Below are positions 9,610-19,260 of a stretch of DNA of 64,000 nucleotides, in pieces. The position numbers and the translations under genes are program-made. The stretch lies in contig NZ_JASISU010000002.1 of NCBI RefSeq assembly GCF_030063285.1, positions 62,001-126,000 on the forward strand, given 5' to 3'. The number at the start of each line of letters is the position of its first letter. Position 1 is the stretch's first letter. The DNA comes from Pseudarthrobacter sp. PS3-L1 (GTDB lineage: Bacteria > Actinomycetota > Actinomycetes > Actinomycetales > Micrococcaceae). The notes under the pieces were generated by a model. The model searched no databases. It saw nothing but the letters and a program-made list of their open reading frames with translations, and was not told the DNA's origin.

Positions 9610-10968
9610 ATGAGTGATGAATTCTCTGTCGAGAGCGTCTACGCCGAACTGCTGGGACGGGCTCCAGAAAACAAGATGGAACCGCGGCTTGCGCCCCTGT
9701 TCCGTGCCATGGATGTCTTGGGTGAACCCAACAGGGCGTTCCCGATCATCCACGTCACAGGGACCAATGGAAAAACGTCGACGGCCCGCATGATTGAAGC
9801 CGGGCTGCGTGCCCATGGCCTCAGTACGGGCAGGTACACGAGCCCACACCTGTCCAAGGTGACGGAGCGCATCAGCATCGATGGCGCGCCGGTCCCGGAT
9901 GAGACGTTTGTCCGGATTTGGGATGAGATCCGGCCGTATCTGGCCATTGTGGATGGTGAACTGGAAGCCGATGGCGAACCGCGCCTGACGTACTTTGAAT
10001 GCCTGACCATCCTTGCGTTCGCCGTTTTTGCCGACCAGCCGGTCAACGTTGCAGTCATCGAAGTGGGCCTGGGCGGGATCACCGATGCGACAAACGTCGG
10101 TGATGGCCTGGTCTCTGTCATTACGCCAATCTCCCTTGACCACACGGACCTCCTGGGCGAGACCACGGAGGAGATCGCCTACGAAAAGGCTGGCATCATC
10201 AAGCCGGGCGGATTCCTGGTTAGCGCAGCACAACCCACCGATGCGGCGCAGGTGCTCCTTGAGAAGGCCCGCGACGTTGACGTTCCTTTCCGTTTTGAAG
10301 GGGTCGAGTTTGGCGTCGAGTCCCGGACGGTTGCCGTGGGCGGCCAAGTCATCAGCATCCAGGGCCTGGCTGGCCGGTACCAGGACCTGATGGTTCCCCT
10401 GCATGGAGCCCACCAGGCGCAGAACGCCGCCGTGGCAATCGCTGCACTTGAAGCGTTTTTCGGGGGAGAGAAGGAACTTGACTTCGACCTCCTGCAGGAA
10501 GCTTTTGCAGCAGTGACGTCTCCGGGACGCCTTGAGGTTCTCCGGACAGCACCCACAGTGCTGGTAGACGCTGCACACAATCCGGAGGGAATCCGGGTGT
10601 CCGCCGAAGCCATTGATGAAGCCTTCAGTTTCAGCACCCTGGTTCCCGTGGTGGGAATCCTGCGGGAGAAGGATGCCGCGGAAATCCTGGTCCAGCTCCG
10701 GGACTCATTGGGTAAGCTGGCCAGCGAATTCTGCTTCACCCAGTCCACGTCCCCCCGGGCCATTCCGGCTGCAGAGCTTGCCGAACTGGCACTGGAGCTC
10801 GGTTTTGCGGAGGACAGTATCCACAGCACGGACAAACTTGACGACGCCCTGGAATGGGCCGTGGAACGGGCCGAGGCGAATAATGACCTTGCCGGCGGTG
10901 TCTTGGTGACGGGTTCCATCACCCTGGTGGCCGAAGCCCGTATCCTGCTGGGTAAGACGGAGGAGTAG
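9610..10968 (+). CDS. folC: Folylpolyglutamate synthase / dihydrofolate synthase
   Basis: Mur-ligase-family enzyme that adds glutamate to dihydropteroate and folates, 452 residues. The P-loop GTNGKTS is at 51-57, the metal/ATP-binding YFECLTILAF and EVGLGGITDATN segments follow, and the C-terminal domain has VDAAHNPEG and VTGSITLV motifs. It sits between ileS and a DUF4233 gene with spacings of 6 and 2 bp, an operon order conserved in actinobacteria. Confidence 0.95.
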   Translation: MSDEFSVESVYAELLGRAPENKMEPRLAPLFRAMDVLGEPNRAFPIIHVTGTNGKTSTARMIEAGLRAHGLSTGRYTSPHLSKVTERISIDGAPVPDETFVRIWDEIRPYLAIVDGELEADGEPRLTYFECLTILAFAVFADQPVNVAVIEVGLGGITDATNVGDGLVSVITPISLDHTDLLGETTEEIAYEKAGIIKPGGFLVSAAQPTDAAQVLLEKARDVDVPFRFEGVEFGVESRTVAVGGQVISIQGLAGRYQDLMVPLHGAHQAQNAAVAIAALEAFFGGEKELDFDLLQEAFAAVTSPGRLEVLRTAPTVLVDAAHNPEGIRVSAEAIDEAFSFSTLVPVVGILREKDAAEILVQLRDSLGKLASEFCFTQSTSPRAIPAAELAELALELGFAEDSIHSTDKLDDALEWAVERAEANNDLAGGVLVTGSITLVAEARILLGKTEE

Positions 10969-10970
10969 AC

Positions 10971-11423
10971 ATGGCTCGTTTGACCAAGGCGCAGCGGGAA
11001 TGGCGTCCAGGAATGCCGAAGAAGCGCCGTTCCACCAAAGTCATGTTCGCCTCCACCGTGCTGCTGCTGGAAGCGTTCGTGGCAATCTTCGCGACACTAG
11101 CCGTGTTTGGGTTGCGCAGGAACGACTTTCCGCCGGTCCTGATCTTTGGGATCGGCCTGCTGCTCGCGGCAGCCCTGGTTTTCAACTGCGCGGTTCTGAC
11201 GAAACCGTGGGGCATCGCCATGGGCTGGATCATGCAGGTCCTCCTGATCCTGACCGGGATCCTGGAACCAACAATGTTCGGCGTCGGCATCCTATTTGCC
11301 CTCTCCTGGTGGTACGGCTTGCGGACAGGTATCCGCATTGACCGTGAAAGCAGGGAACGTGAACGCGAGCAGGCCCAGTGGGAAGCGGCCCACCCGGATG
11401 GCCCGGCCGCTGAATCACCGTAG
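10971..11423 (+). CDS. DUF4233 family membrane protein
   Basis: 150 residues with four hydrophobic segments between about 25 and 125 and a basic N-terminus (KRRSTK). Proteins of this family sit between folC and ndk across actinobacteria, as here (2 bp after folC, 39 bp before ndk). No enzymatic motif is visible and the function is unknown. The C-terminal tail is highly charged (RESRERERE). Confidence 0.85.
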   Translation: MARLTKAQREWRPGMPKKRRSTKVMFASTVLLLEAFVAIFATLAVFGLRRNDFPPVLIFGIGLLLAAALVFNCAVLTKPWGIAMGWIMQVLLILTGILEPTMFGVGILFALSWWYGLRTGIRIDRESREREREQAQWEAAHPDGPAAESP

Positions 11424-11462
11424 ACTTTTATCCGAACCCGCACCCTATGTATTGGAGCAACC

Positions 11463-11876
11463 GTGAGCACTGAGCGCACTCTTGTCTTGATCAAGCCCGA
11501 CGGCGTTGCCCGTCACCTCACCGGCGCGATCGTGGCCCGTATCGAAGCCAAGGGATACACCCTGGTCGAGCTGAAGAAGGTTGAGGCCTCCCGCGAACTG
11601 CTGGAGCAGCACTACGAGGAACACGTAGGCAAACCCTTCTACGAACCACTTGTTGAGTTCATGCTCAGTGGCCCAGTCGTCGCAGCCATCTTTGAAGGCC
11701 ACCGCGTCATTGAAGGCTTCCGCTCCCTGGCCGGAACCACTGATCCCACCACGGCGGCACCCGGCACCATCCGTGGTGACTTTGGCCGCGACTGGGGCCT
11801 GGCAGTCCAGCAGAACCTGGTCCACGGTTCGGACTCAGTCGAGTCCGCCGAGCGTGAGATCAACATCTGGTTCTGA
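11463..11876 (+). CDS. ndk: Nucleoside-diphosphate kinase
   Basis: Transfers the gamma phosphate of ATP to other nucleoside diphosphates. 137 residues, the family's usual length. The phosphorylated histidine is H121 in [20 protein letters not shown] at the N-terminus and RGDFGRD are the nucleotide-binding segments. It starts at GTG 11463, about 10 bp behind a TTGGAGC ribosome-binding site. A strong terminator follows directly and ends the ileS operon. Confidence 0.97.
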   Translation: MSTERTLVLIKPDGVARHLTGAIVARIEAKGYTLVELKKVEASRELLEQHYEEHVGKPFYEPLVEFMLSGPVVAAIFEGHRVIEGFRSLAGTTDPTTAAPGTIRGDFGRDWGLAVQQNLVHGSDSVESAEREINIWF

Positions 11877-11884
11877 TACCACAC

Positions 11885-11929
11885 CAAAAAGCAGCCCCCG
11901 TTCCACCGGAACGGGGGCTGCTTTTTTTG
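11885..11929. terminator. Bidirectional terminator between ndk and VKOR gene
   Basis: AAAAGCAGCCCCCGTTCC, a three-base ACC loop and the exact complement form a stem of about 18 bp flanked by A-tract and T-tract, so it can terminate both the ndk transcript and the convergent gene at 11953-12618. Confidence 0.92.
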
Positions 11930-11952
11930 GTAGTGCCCGACCGCTGGTGGGC

Positions 11953-12618
11953 TCAGTAGGTGGAGCCGACAAACACATGCAGGAAGGCAAAGAAGATGGT
12001 GACGGCGACAGCCACGTAGAGCAGTGCCGTGATAATCCAGCCTGAATCACCAAGGATCCGGCGGAGCGTGGGTGGTGTAGGAATGACGCCGTGGACCACG
12101 TTGCGTAGGGTCAGCCACACAAACAGGGGAATCATTGCAGCCCAGACCACCATGCAGAGGGGGCACAGGATGTTGATGCTGTACAGCGCCTGTGACCACA
12201 GCCAGACGGCGAAGGCAAAACCAAGCGTGACGCCGGCCTGCAGCCCTACCCAGTACCAGCGGGCAAACTTTGCACCGGACAGCAGGGCCATGCCGGCTGT
12301 GATGATGATGGCAAAGGCCACAATTCCGATGAACATGTTGGGGAACCCAAACAGCGAGCTCTGCGGGGTCTTCATGACCTCACCGCAGGAGATCCAGGGG
12401 TTCACGTCGCAGATGGTGGTGTGGTTGGGGTCTTCAAGGACTGCAAGCTTCTCAATGACGAGGGTCCACGCGGCCAGCCACCCCACGGCGCCGGTAATGA
12501 CCATCAGCCATCCCATGCCGCGCTGCCCGGTGATTGCGGGTGCGCCTTCGGGCCGGTCCTTGTGGTGTTCGACGGCGGAGGCGTTGTCTGTCCGCTCGTC
12601 GGGGAACGTCTTGCTCAT
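11953..12618 (-). CDS. Vitamin K epoxide reductase (VKOR) family protein
   Basis: Integral membrane thiol oxidoreductase that reoxidises DsbA-type partners using quinone. 221 residues with about five hydrophobic segments. The cysteine pair C70/C78 (CDVNPWISC) is the loop pair and C152/C155 (CPLC) the quinone-side redox centre; all four key cysteines are present. It is convergent with ndk and monocistronic. No thioredoxin-like domain is fused to it, so a separate partner must exist elsewhere in the genome. Confidence 0.93.
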   Translation of the reverse strand: MSKTFPDERTDNASAVEHHKDRPEGAPAITGQRGMGWLMVITGAVGWLAAWTLVIEKLAVLEDPNHTTICDVNPWISCGEVMKTPQSSLFGFPNMFIGIVAFAIIITAGMALLSGAKFARWYWVGLQAGVTLGFAFAVWLWSQALYSINILCPLCMVVWAAMIPLFVWLTLRNVVHGVIPTPPTLRRILGDSGWIITALLYVAVAVTIFFAFLHVFVGSTY

Positions 12619-13188
12619 GGAAATGGCGTCCTTCGTAGTCGGTGGCCAGGTGTCTGTGGCGGCAAAGCTTGTCCTGGCCTGATTCTAACTCTGCTGACTG
12701 GGTATATCGCCCAGACACTACTGCCAGCAACGCCTGTCCGGCTCTCGCAGTGTGCCGCAGGGGTTCAGGTATCCAGGCAATCACGGGGGAGGGGCGCCGT
12801 GATTGCAGCGTCAACGGTGAAAAATCGGCAGCCTCCCCGGCCGTGGTGCAACGGTGTGAGAGAATGATCCTGGCTGGAAGCCGCCCCACATGCGGCCTCC
12901 GGTCCGGTGACTAGTCGCAAAGACCGCCAATGATGTGCGAGGCAGGCCGTGGATTTCTTCCAGGCATCCCGCAAAGCCATTGGAAGGCACCTGGTTGTGA
13001 CCGGCTGATGCCGGTGGAACAACGGGTTCCTGACATAGCCGCTGGCCCCCACGGGCTGCCGCACCCCACAGCCGGTGCGAACCTGGGGGTATTCATATGA
13101 CTTCTGTCATCGCCTGCGGGTGATGGCAAATATTTGCCCTCACGGTGCCGGATGTGGCGGTACATCAGGGGCAGGAGTGTTGCCGCAC
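12619..13188. other. Non-coding interval upstream of the RNase E/G gene
   Basis: 570 bp with no supported gene. It must carry the promoters of the VKOR gene (minus) and of the RNase gene (plus). The only clear element is a perfect 14-bp palindrome, GGCAAATATTTGCC, at 13125-13138, about 50 bp before the chosen RNase start. The open frame extends upstream of 13189 to 13075, but that part lacks a ribosome-binding site and family similarity. Confidence 0.5.
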
Positions 13189-16100
13189 ATGGACAATGAC
13201 CAGGTAGTAGCAGTTAACGACGGCGAATCTACGGATGCCGCCACGGAACCGCCCAAGAAGGCGCCCCGTACCCGCCGGAAGGCAGCGCCGAAGGTTCCCA
13301 CGGCAGATGTCGACGGAGCCGCAGCCGCTGTGGCGTCCGATGCCGATGCGGCAGACCAGCCGGCCCTTCCGGTGGAGGACGCAGCCGCCAACGCGACGAA
13401 GAAGCCGGTCCGTCGGTCTCGCGCACGCGCCAAAAGTGAGGCCGCGGACCCGGCGGAAGCAACGCTCCCCGTTTTTGCTACCGATACTGATGCTGCCAGC
13501 CCGGCTCCCGGCGTTGCCGGGGAAATCACTGACCAGGCTCCGGCCGTCGATGCACCCGAGAAGCCCGTCCGGCGTCGGAGGGTTGCAACCCGCAAGGCGG
13601 CGGCTCCCGCAGTGACTGAGCCCGCGGAAGAAGCATCAGTGGACCTCTCAGTTGCCGGTGCCGACGTTAAGGTCACGCCGGATGCTTCCCTTCCCGCCGA
13701 GTCCGCTGCTTCTGAAATCGCTGCGGACAAGCCCACCAAGACGCGGACCCGCGCCCCTCGCGGGGCGGCCCGCAAGGGTTCCCCAAAAACTGCAGCGCCA
13801 GCGACAGTGATGGCAGGCGAGGACGAGCCGGCCGGGGCACACGCCGTGTCCGCGCCTACCGCCTCACCTACTGCGGCCCAGGCCGGGGATGTAGCCAGGC
13901 CTGCCACGGAAACTGAAGCCCCAGCCGTCGAAGATTCCAGCGCTATCGCCTCTCTCTTCATGGAGCCCAGCAGCAGTCCGTCGCTGCTCTTCCAGGCACC
14001 GGACCTGAGTACTGTCGTTCGCCCGGCTACCGCTGCCACCGCGCCCGCCACCGATTCCTCGCCCGAGGATGAGGACGATGATGACGAGGGGGACGACGCC
14101 AATCGTCGTCGTCGTCGCAGCCGAGGCCGCAGGAGCCGGACCCGCCAGGACCGCGAGCCGGCAACTGGCGACGTCACCGAGGCCACAGCCGCCGCGGATG
14201 CTGAGGATCAGGACGAAGATTCCAGCGAGGCCGCAGAGGATGGCGTGACGTCACGGCGTCGGCGTCGTCGTCGCCGCGGCGAGCAGGATCTCGAACTGAC
14301 CGGTGGGGACGACGACGATCCGCCCAACACAGTTACTCGCGTCAGGGCCCCCCGCGCAGCGGCAGAGCCCGTGGTCAACAACCGCGTGACATCCCTCAAG
14401 GGCTCCACGCGACTGGAAGCCAAGAAGCAGCGCCGCCGTGAGTCCCGCGACACCGGCCGCCGCCGCACAGTCATTACCGAAGCCGAGTTCCTGGCCCGCC
14501 GCGAGTCTGTGGATCGCCAGATGATTGTCCGGCAGCGCGACGACAGAATTCAGATTGGAGTCCTGGAGGACGGCGTGCTGGCCGAGCACTTTGTCTCCAA
14601 GACCCAGCAGGACTCCTTGATTGGCAATGTCTACCTTGGCAAGGTCCAGAACGTGCTTCCCTCCATGGAAGCTGCATTTGTGGACATTGGACGTGGCCGT
14701 AATGCCGTGCTCTACGCCGGTGAAGTCAACTGGGAGTCGGTGAAGCTCGAGGGCAAGCAGCGTCGGATTGAAAATGCGCTCAAGTCCGGGGACACAGTCC
14801 TCGTCCAGGTCACCAAGGATCCAGTGGGCCACAAGGGTGCGCGCCTGACCAGCCAGATCTCCCTGCCGGGCCGGTACCTCGTGTACGTGCCTGGTGGTTC
14901 CATGACCGGCATCTCACGCAAGCTTCCCGACGTCGAACGTAACCGGCTCAAGCGGATCCTCAAGGACCGGCTGCCGGAAAACGCCGGCGTTATTGTTCGC
15001 ACGGCGGCCGAGGGTGCCTCCGAGGAGGAACTCACCCACGACATCAACCGCTTGCGCGCCCAGTGGGAAGGGATTGAAAGCCAGTCCACTTCCACGAAGA
15101 TCCTCTCCCCGGAACTGCTGTACGGCGAACCTGACCTCACCATCAAGGTGGTCCGTGACGTCTTCAACGAGGACTTCTCCAAACTGATCGTCTCTGGAGA
15201 AGAGGCTTGGGACACCATCGAGGCCTACGTTACCTACGTCGCTCCTGACCTAGTGGGCCGGCTTGAGAAGTGGACCAAAGACACTGACATCTTCGCGTCA
15301 TGGCGCATTGATGAGCAGATTCACAAGGCTTTGGACCGCAAGGTCTACCTTCCTTCCGGCGGCTCGCTGGTGATTGACCGGACAGAAGCCATGACGGTGG
15401 TGGACGTCAACACGGGCAAGTTCACCGGTAGCGGCGGCAACCTCGAGGAAACCGTCACCAAGAACAACCTTGAAGCGGCAGAAGAAGTTGTCCGCCAGCT
15501 GCGCCTGCGCGACATCGGCGGCATTATTGTCATCGACTTCATTGACATGGTCCTGGAATCGAACCGTGACCTGGTGCTGCGCCGCATGGTGGAGTGCCTG
15601 GGCCGGGACCGGACCAAGCACCAGGTTGCCGAGGTCACCTCCCTTGGCCTGGTTCAGATGACCCGCAAACGGATGGGCACCGGGCTGCTGGAAGTCTTTG
15701 GCGAGCAGTGCGATGCCTGTGCAGGCCGCGGTGTTGTCACTCATGACGAGCCGGTGGAACACCGCCGTGCCAACACAGTTGCTGCCGACCACCATGTCCA
15801 GCGGGCCGACGCGCACCGCTCCGAACAACGGTCTGAAACGAATCGGTCTGAAGCGAATCGCGCGGACGTCCACCGTTCGGAAGTACCGCGGACCGAGACG
15901 CCGCGGAGCGACGCCCAGCAGTCGCCGCGCAATGACCGCAAGCGGCGTCGTGGACGTGGCAATACCCCGCAGGATGCTGGTAGCGGATCAGGCCAGGCGG
16001 AGTCCAACGTTCCTGTAACCAACGATGCCGAGCGTCACGCCAAGGCTGAGGCGACGCGTGCTGCGCTGGCCACGATTGCCGCCGCCGCCCAGGCGGCACA

Positions 16101-16791
16101 CCTGCACGACGACGAGGTCCAGCACGCTGCAGCTGCCGTCATCGCTGGACTCCCGGAGGTGGCTGTTGAAGTCTCGGCGCCCGCCCCTGCGCAAGCAGAG
16201 CCTGCGGCAGCGTCACATGCGGCCGAGGTTCCGGCACCACCGACACCCACCGATGAAGCACCAGCGGAGAACCGAAGCCGGGAAAGCCGTTCACGGCGCG
16301 GCTCGCGCCGGGCCTCGGCACCGGTTTCCAGCCCTGAGGCTGACGCTGGCCGTGCAGGAGCGGTACTGACGTTTGGCGGAGAGCAGGTTGTCCTGCCCTT
16401 CGTGGAGCATGGTGGACTGGAAGAAGCTACACCGGCGCTGACCCTGGACAGCCTGGCCGAGGCTTTCTCCCACTTGGGTGGATCGGATTCAGAGGCAACG
16501 CCCGAAGTAGTTGTCCACGAAGCTGAGACCCCGGAGGATGCCATTTCCGAGACGGTCACTGTAGCAGAATCCGCCGAGGTTGCACCCTCGGGCCGGAGGC
16601 CGCGCAGGCACCGCAGCGCCAGCCGTGCACAGGGCGCCGCGAACGAGACACGCGTTGAGAAAAACACTGCTGGACAGGTTCAGGCCGGTGAGCACACGCA
16701 CCAGGCCAAGGTTCCGACTGCGGCAGCGACAAAACCAGCAGCCTCCGCTCCGGTGATTCTCGGTGTTGGAGTTCCCGCCTCGGAACTCTAG
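13189..16791 (+). CDS. rne: Ribonuclease E/G (Rne/Rng family)
   Basis: Endoribonuclease for rRNA and mRNA processing. 1200 residues from ATG 13189 (GCAGGAG 11 bases upstream); the frame is open from 13075 but the extra 38 residues look non-coding. The first ~430 residues are Ala/Pro/Lys/Arg-rich with RRRRRSRGRR and RRRRRRR patches, a disordered RNA-binding arm placed N-terminally as usual in high-GC actinobacteria. The catalytic core (about 440-880) has the S1 domain (GNVYLGKVQNVLPSMEAAFV), the DNase I-like metal site (VVDVNTGKFTG, IVIDFIDM) and the zinc-link cysteines CDAC. The C-terminal ~300 residues are again low complexity, with Arg/Ser and His-rich repeats. Confidence 0.93.
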   Translation: MDNDQVVAVNDGESTDAATEPPKKAPRTRRKAAPKVPTADVDGAAAAVASDADAADQPALPVEDAAANATKKPVRRSRARAKSEAADPAEATLPVFATDTDAASPAPGVAGEITDQAPAVDAPEKPVRRRRVATRKAAAPAVTEPAEEASVDLSVAGADVKVTPDASLPAESAASEIAADKPTKTRTRAPRGAARKGSPKTAAPATVMAGEDEPAGAHAVSAPTASPTAAQAGDVARPATETEAPAVEDSSAIASLFMEPSSSPSLLFQAPDLSTVVRPATAATAPATDSSPEDEDDDDEGDDANRRRRRSRGRRSRTRQDREPATGDVTEATAAADAEDQDEDSSEAAEDGVTSRRRRRRRRGEQDLELTGGDDDDPPNTVTRVRAPRAAAEPVVNNRVTSLKGSTRLEAKKQRRRESRDTGRRRTVITEAEFLARRESVDRQMIVRQRDDRIQIGVLEDGVLAEHFVSKTQQDSLIGNVYLGKVQNVLPSMEAAFVDIGRGRNAVLYAGEVNWESVKLEGKQRRIENALKSGDTVLVQVTKDPVGHKGARLTSQISLPGRYLVYVPGGSMTGISRKLPDVERNRLKRILKDRLPENAGVIVRTAAEGASEEELTHDINRLRAQWEGIESQSTSTKILSPELLYGEPDLTIKVVRDVFNEDFSKLIVSGEEAWDTIEAYVTYVAPDLVGRLEKWTKDTDIFASWRIDEQIHKALDRKVYLPSGGSLVIDRTEAMTVVDVNTGKFTGSGGNLEETVTKNNLEAAEEVVRQLRLRDIGGIIVIDFIDMVLESNRDLVLRRMVECLGRDRTKHQVAEVTSLGLVQMTRKRMGTGLLEVFGEQCDACAGRGVVTHDEPVEHRRANTVAADHHVQRADAHRSEQRSETNRSEANRADVHRSEVPRTETPRSDAQQSPRNDRKRRRGRGNTPQDAGSGSGQAESNVPVTNDAERHAKAEATRAALATIAAAAQAAHLHDDEVQHAAAAVIAGLPEVAVEVSAPAPAQAEPAAASHAAEVPAPPTPTDEAPAENRSRESRSRRGSRRASAPVSSPEADAGRAGAVLTFGGEQVVLPFVEHGGLEEATPALTLDSLAEAFSHLGGSDSEATPEVVVHEAETPEDAISETVTVAESAEVAPSGRRPRRHRSASRAQGAANETRVEKNTAGQVQAGEHTHQAKVPTAAATKPAASAPVILGVGVPASEL

Positions 16792-16808
16792 CCACCCAGC
16801 GCCACCAC

Positions 16809-16860
16809 GACTGATGCCCTGTCGCATGGATTTTTCCGTGCGGGAGGGCATCAGTCTTTG
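16809..16860 (+). terminator. Terminator after the RNase E/G gene
   Basis: A perfect 12-bp stem, GACTGATGCCCT at 16809-16820 with AGGGCATCAGTC at 16845-16856, followed by TTTG. It separates the RNase gene from the TPP riboswitch. Confidence 0.75.
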
Positions 16861-16884
16861 GTGCTGGAAGGTCTAGGCTGGTTC

Positions 16885-16966
16885 CAGACACGGGGTGCCG
16901 CGCAGAGAGCCGGCTGAGATCAACACCCGTTGAACCTGTCCGGTTAGCACCGGCGAAGGGATGTCC
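16885..16966 (+). promoter_or_regulatory. TPP riboswitch (THI element)
   Basis: The conserved blocks GGGGTGC (16892-16898), CTGAGA (16914-16919), ACCCGTTGAACCTG (16925-16938) and CGGCGAAGGGA (16951-16961) are all present in order, with the variable P3 arm short. The last block contains the only plausible ribosome-binding site of the downstream GTG start (16969), so ligand binding should block translation of the thiD-tenA gene. Confidence 0.97.
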
Positions 16967-16968
16967 AC

Positions 16969-18567
16969 GTGAACTTACCGTCAGTCGTGCCACAGTCGAG
17001 TACCCGCAAGGATCTGAACGCTACGGTTTCTGCCACCGCAGGAGGTTCCGCCTCGACAGCAGCGGAATCAACTGCCGTCCCATCTGGTGTGCTTCCCTCG
17101 CGGGCCGTGCCGCGGATCCTGGCCATTGCTGGCTCGGATCCATCCGGCGGTGCTGGAATCCAGGCCGACCTGAAGAGCATTGCAGCCCTTGGTGGCTACG
17201 GGATGGCCGCCATTACAGCGCTGACGGCGCAGAACACCATGGGAGTGAGCTCCATCCACATCCCGCCCGCTGAATTCCTGACCGCGCAGCTGGTTGCCAT
17301 CAGCACTGACATCGTTATTGATGCTGTTAAGATCGGCATGCTGGGGGACCGGTCAGCCTTGTCCGCAGTTCGCGCCTGGCTCGAAGAGACCCGGCCCGGA
17401 CTGGTGGTTCTCGATCCAGTCATGGTGGCTACCAGCGGCGACCGGCTCCTGCAGGAGTGCGCTGCCGAGGATCTTCGTGCACTCCTCCCCTTGGCGGACC
17501 TGGTCACGCCTAACCTGGCTGAGCTCGCGTTGCTGCTCGGGGAAGCGGAAACCCCGCGCTGGCCTGTTGCCCTTGACCAGGCGGTCAGACTGGCCGCTGT
17601 CTCAGGTACAACTGTGCTTGTTAAGGGCGGCCACCTGACCGGGCTGGAGTGCCCCGACGCGCTGGTAACCCCGGACGGTGAGGTCCTGGAGATCCAGGGC
17701 CGTCGCGTGGACACCCGCAACAGTCATGGCACCGGCTGCTCCCTTTCTTCAGCGATGGCCACAGTCCGTGCACAGGGCGGCAGCTGGGAGGATGCCCTGC
17801 GCAGGGTAAAGACCTGGTTGGCTGGTGCACTGGACAGTGCGGATTCCCTGGCTGTGGGTTCCGGAAATGGACCCATCAACCACTTCCACCATCAACAGCC
17901 TGCTGCTGCTGACGCTGCAACCATCGTTGCGGCCGCCCTCAGCAGCGATGTGCTCCCGTGGATTACCGCCATCCGCGAACTCGACTTCATCAAGTCACTG
18001 TCCGCAGGAACCCTGTCCGAACAACAGTTTGGCTATTACCTGGCTCAGGATGCCATCTACCTCAGCAGCTACGCACGGGTCCTGGCCAAGGCCAGCGCGC
18101 TGGCGCCATCCGAGGCCGAGCAGCTGTTCTGGGCCCGGGCTTCCCAGAACTGCCTCCAGGTGGAGTCGGAACTGCACCGCTGCTGGCTAGGCGCCAGATC
18201 AGGTGCGGATGTTCCGGGGCCTGTCACCAAATCCTATGTGGACCATTTACTGGCGGCATCAAGCCAGGGAACCTACGCAGTTCTGGTGGCCGCTGTGCTG
18301 CCGTGCTTTTGGCTCTATGCAGAAGTCGGTGCAGCACTGCATCGCGAATTTACCGACGCAGGATCGCCCTCCACCCACCCCTATGCAGGCTGGCTTCGCA
18401 CGTATGCGGACGAGGCCTTTGCCGCTGACACCCGAACCGCAATTACGTACGCGACAGCCGCTGGAGCTGCAGGGTCAGATCTGGAACGTGCAGCCATGCG
18501 CAGTGCATTCCGGTACTCGTGCCAGTTCGAAGTTGAATTTTTCGACGCGCCGCGCGTGTTTGCCTGA
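16969..18567 (+). CDS. thiD: Bifunctional hydroxymethylpyrimidine (phosphate) kinase / TenA-like thiaminase fusion
   Basis: 532 residues. Residues ~48-300 are ThiD, which makes HMP-PP for thiamine synthesis: AIAGSDPSGGAGIQAD, the VKIGML and LDPVMVATSG segments and the anion-hole motif NSHGTGC. Residues ~320-525 are TenA/THI-4-like (LAQDAIYLSSYARVLA, NCLQVESELHRCW), which salvages pyrimidine from degraded thiamine. A linker with HFHHQQ joins the two. ThiD-TenA fusions are known in actinobacteria. The first ~45 residues are low-complexity Ser/Ala/Thr and may be unstructured. Controlled by the adjoining TPP riboswitch and apparently monocistronic. Confidence 0.95.
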   Translation: MNLPSVVPQSSTRKDLNATVSATAGGSASTAAESTAVPSGVLPSRAVPRILAIAGSDPSGGAGIQADLKSIAALGGYGMAAITALTAQNTMGVSSIHIPPAEFLTAQLVAISTDIVIDAVKIGMLGDRSALSAVRAWLEETRPGLVVLDPVMVATSGDRLLQECAAEDLRALLPLADLVTPNLAELALLLGEAETPRWPVALDQAVRLAAVSGTTVLVKGGHLTGLECPDALVTPDGEVLEIQGRRVDTRNSHGTGCSLSSAMATVRAQGGSWEDALRRVKTWLAGALDSADSLAVGSGNGPINHFHHQQPAAADAATIVAAALSSDVLPWITAIRELDFIKSLSAGTLSEQQFGYYLAQDAIYLSSYARVLAKASALAPSEAEQLFWARASQNCLQVESELHRCWLGARSGADVPGPVTKSYVDHLLAASSQGTYAVLVAAVLPCFWLYAEVGAALHREFTDAGSPSTHPYAGWLRTYADEAFAADTRTAITYATAAGAAGSDLERAAMRSAFRYSCQFEVEFFDAPRVFA

Positions 18568-18892
18568 AGAAGTCCTGGCCCATTACCGCTAGTATGGTGG
18601 GGCACGGTTCCGGCAGATGCGGTGGAAGCCCTTGTGGCTGCTATCACAGACACGCCCGTGGAACCAGCCTCATTTGCGGCCGAAGGCAAAATTAGCGTAT
18701 TCTAGATCTTCGGTGCTTACGCCAACACTTGGGTCATGACTCTTGAAACCAGCCGTCAGGCGGGTGAACGGAGCGGCTCACGGAACCCCTCGGGGAGTCC
18801 ACGGCGTTGAGGCACAGCGAGAACCGACCATTTCCGGATTCGGGTTCCGCACGCAAATTTAGTAATAAACGTCGAGAGAAGTGAGTTCCCAA
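18568..18892 (+). promoter_or_regulatory. Leader/promoter region of the rplU-rpmA-obgE operon
   Basis: 325 bp without a gene between tenA and rplU. A GTATTCT box near 18697-18703 could be a -10 element. The following 180 bp is rich in short inverted repeats (for example CCCCTCGGGG near 18787) and probably forms the 5' UTR of the ribosomal-protein operon. I could not assign it to a named leader family. Confidence 0.4.
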
Positions 18893-19201
18893 GTGGTGTA
18901 CGCGATTGTCCGCGCAGGCGGCCGCCAAGAGAAGGTTTCCGTTGGAGACTTCGTTACCATGAACCGCGTCACCGGTGGAGCCGGCAGCACAATTGAGCTG
19001 CCTGCACTCCTCCTGGTTGATGGTGAGAAGATCACCACCGCCGCTGCTGACCTGGCCAAGGTAACTGTTACGGCTGAGATCCTCGAAGACCTCCGTGGTC
19101 CGAAGATCGTCATCCAGAAGTTCAAGAACAAGACCGGTTACAAGAAGCGTCAGGGTCACCGTCAGGAATTGACCAAGGTCAAGATCACTGGCATCAAGTA
19201 A
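18893..19201 (+). CDS. rplU: 50S ribosomal protein L21
   Basis: 102 residues, the family's usual size; binds 23S rRNA. The sequence [19 protein letters not shown] and the C-terminal [18 protein letters not shown] are diagnostic. The GTG at 18893 is chosen over GTG 18881 because L21 proteins begin at this point and GAGAGAAGTGAG lies at the right distance upstream. First gene of the conserved L21-L27-Obg cluster. Confidence 0.97.
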   Translation: MVYAIVRAGGRQEKVSVGDFVTMNRVTGGAGSTIELPALLLVDGEKITTAAADLAKVTVTAEILEDLRGPKIVIQKFKNKTGYKKRQGHRQELTKVKITGIK

Positions 19202-19260
19202 CCTCGGTTACTGTTCAGGCTTTCAACAGATTCCCCAGAACTTAAAGGCAGGCATTTTCA

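Noticed and set aside
13075..13188. Upstream extension of the RNase E/G frame
   Set aside because: No ribosome-binding site, unusual Cys/His-rich composition, and it covers the regulatory palindrome.
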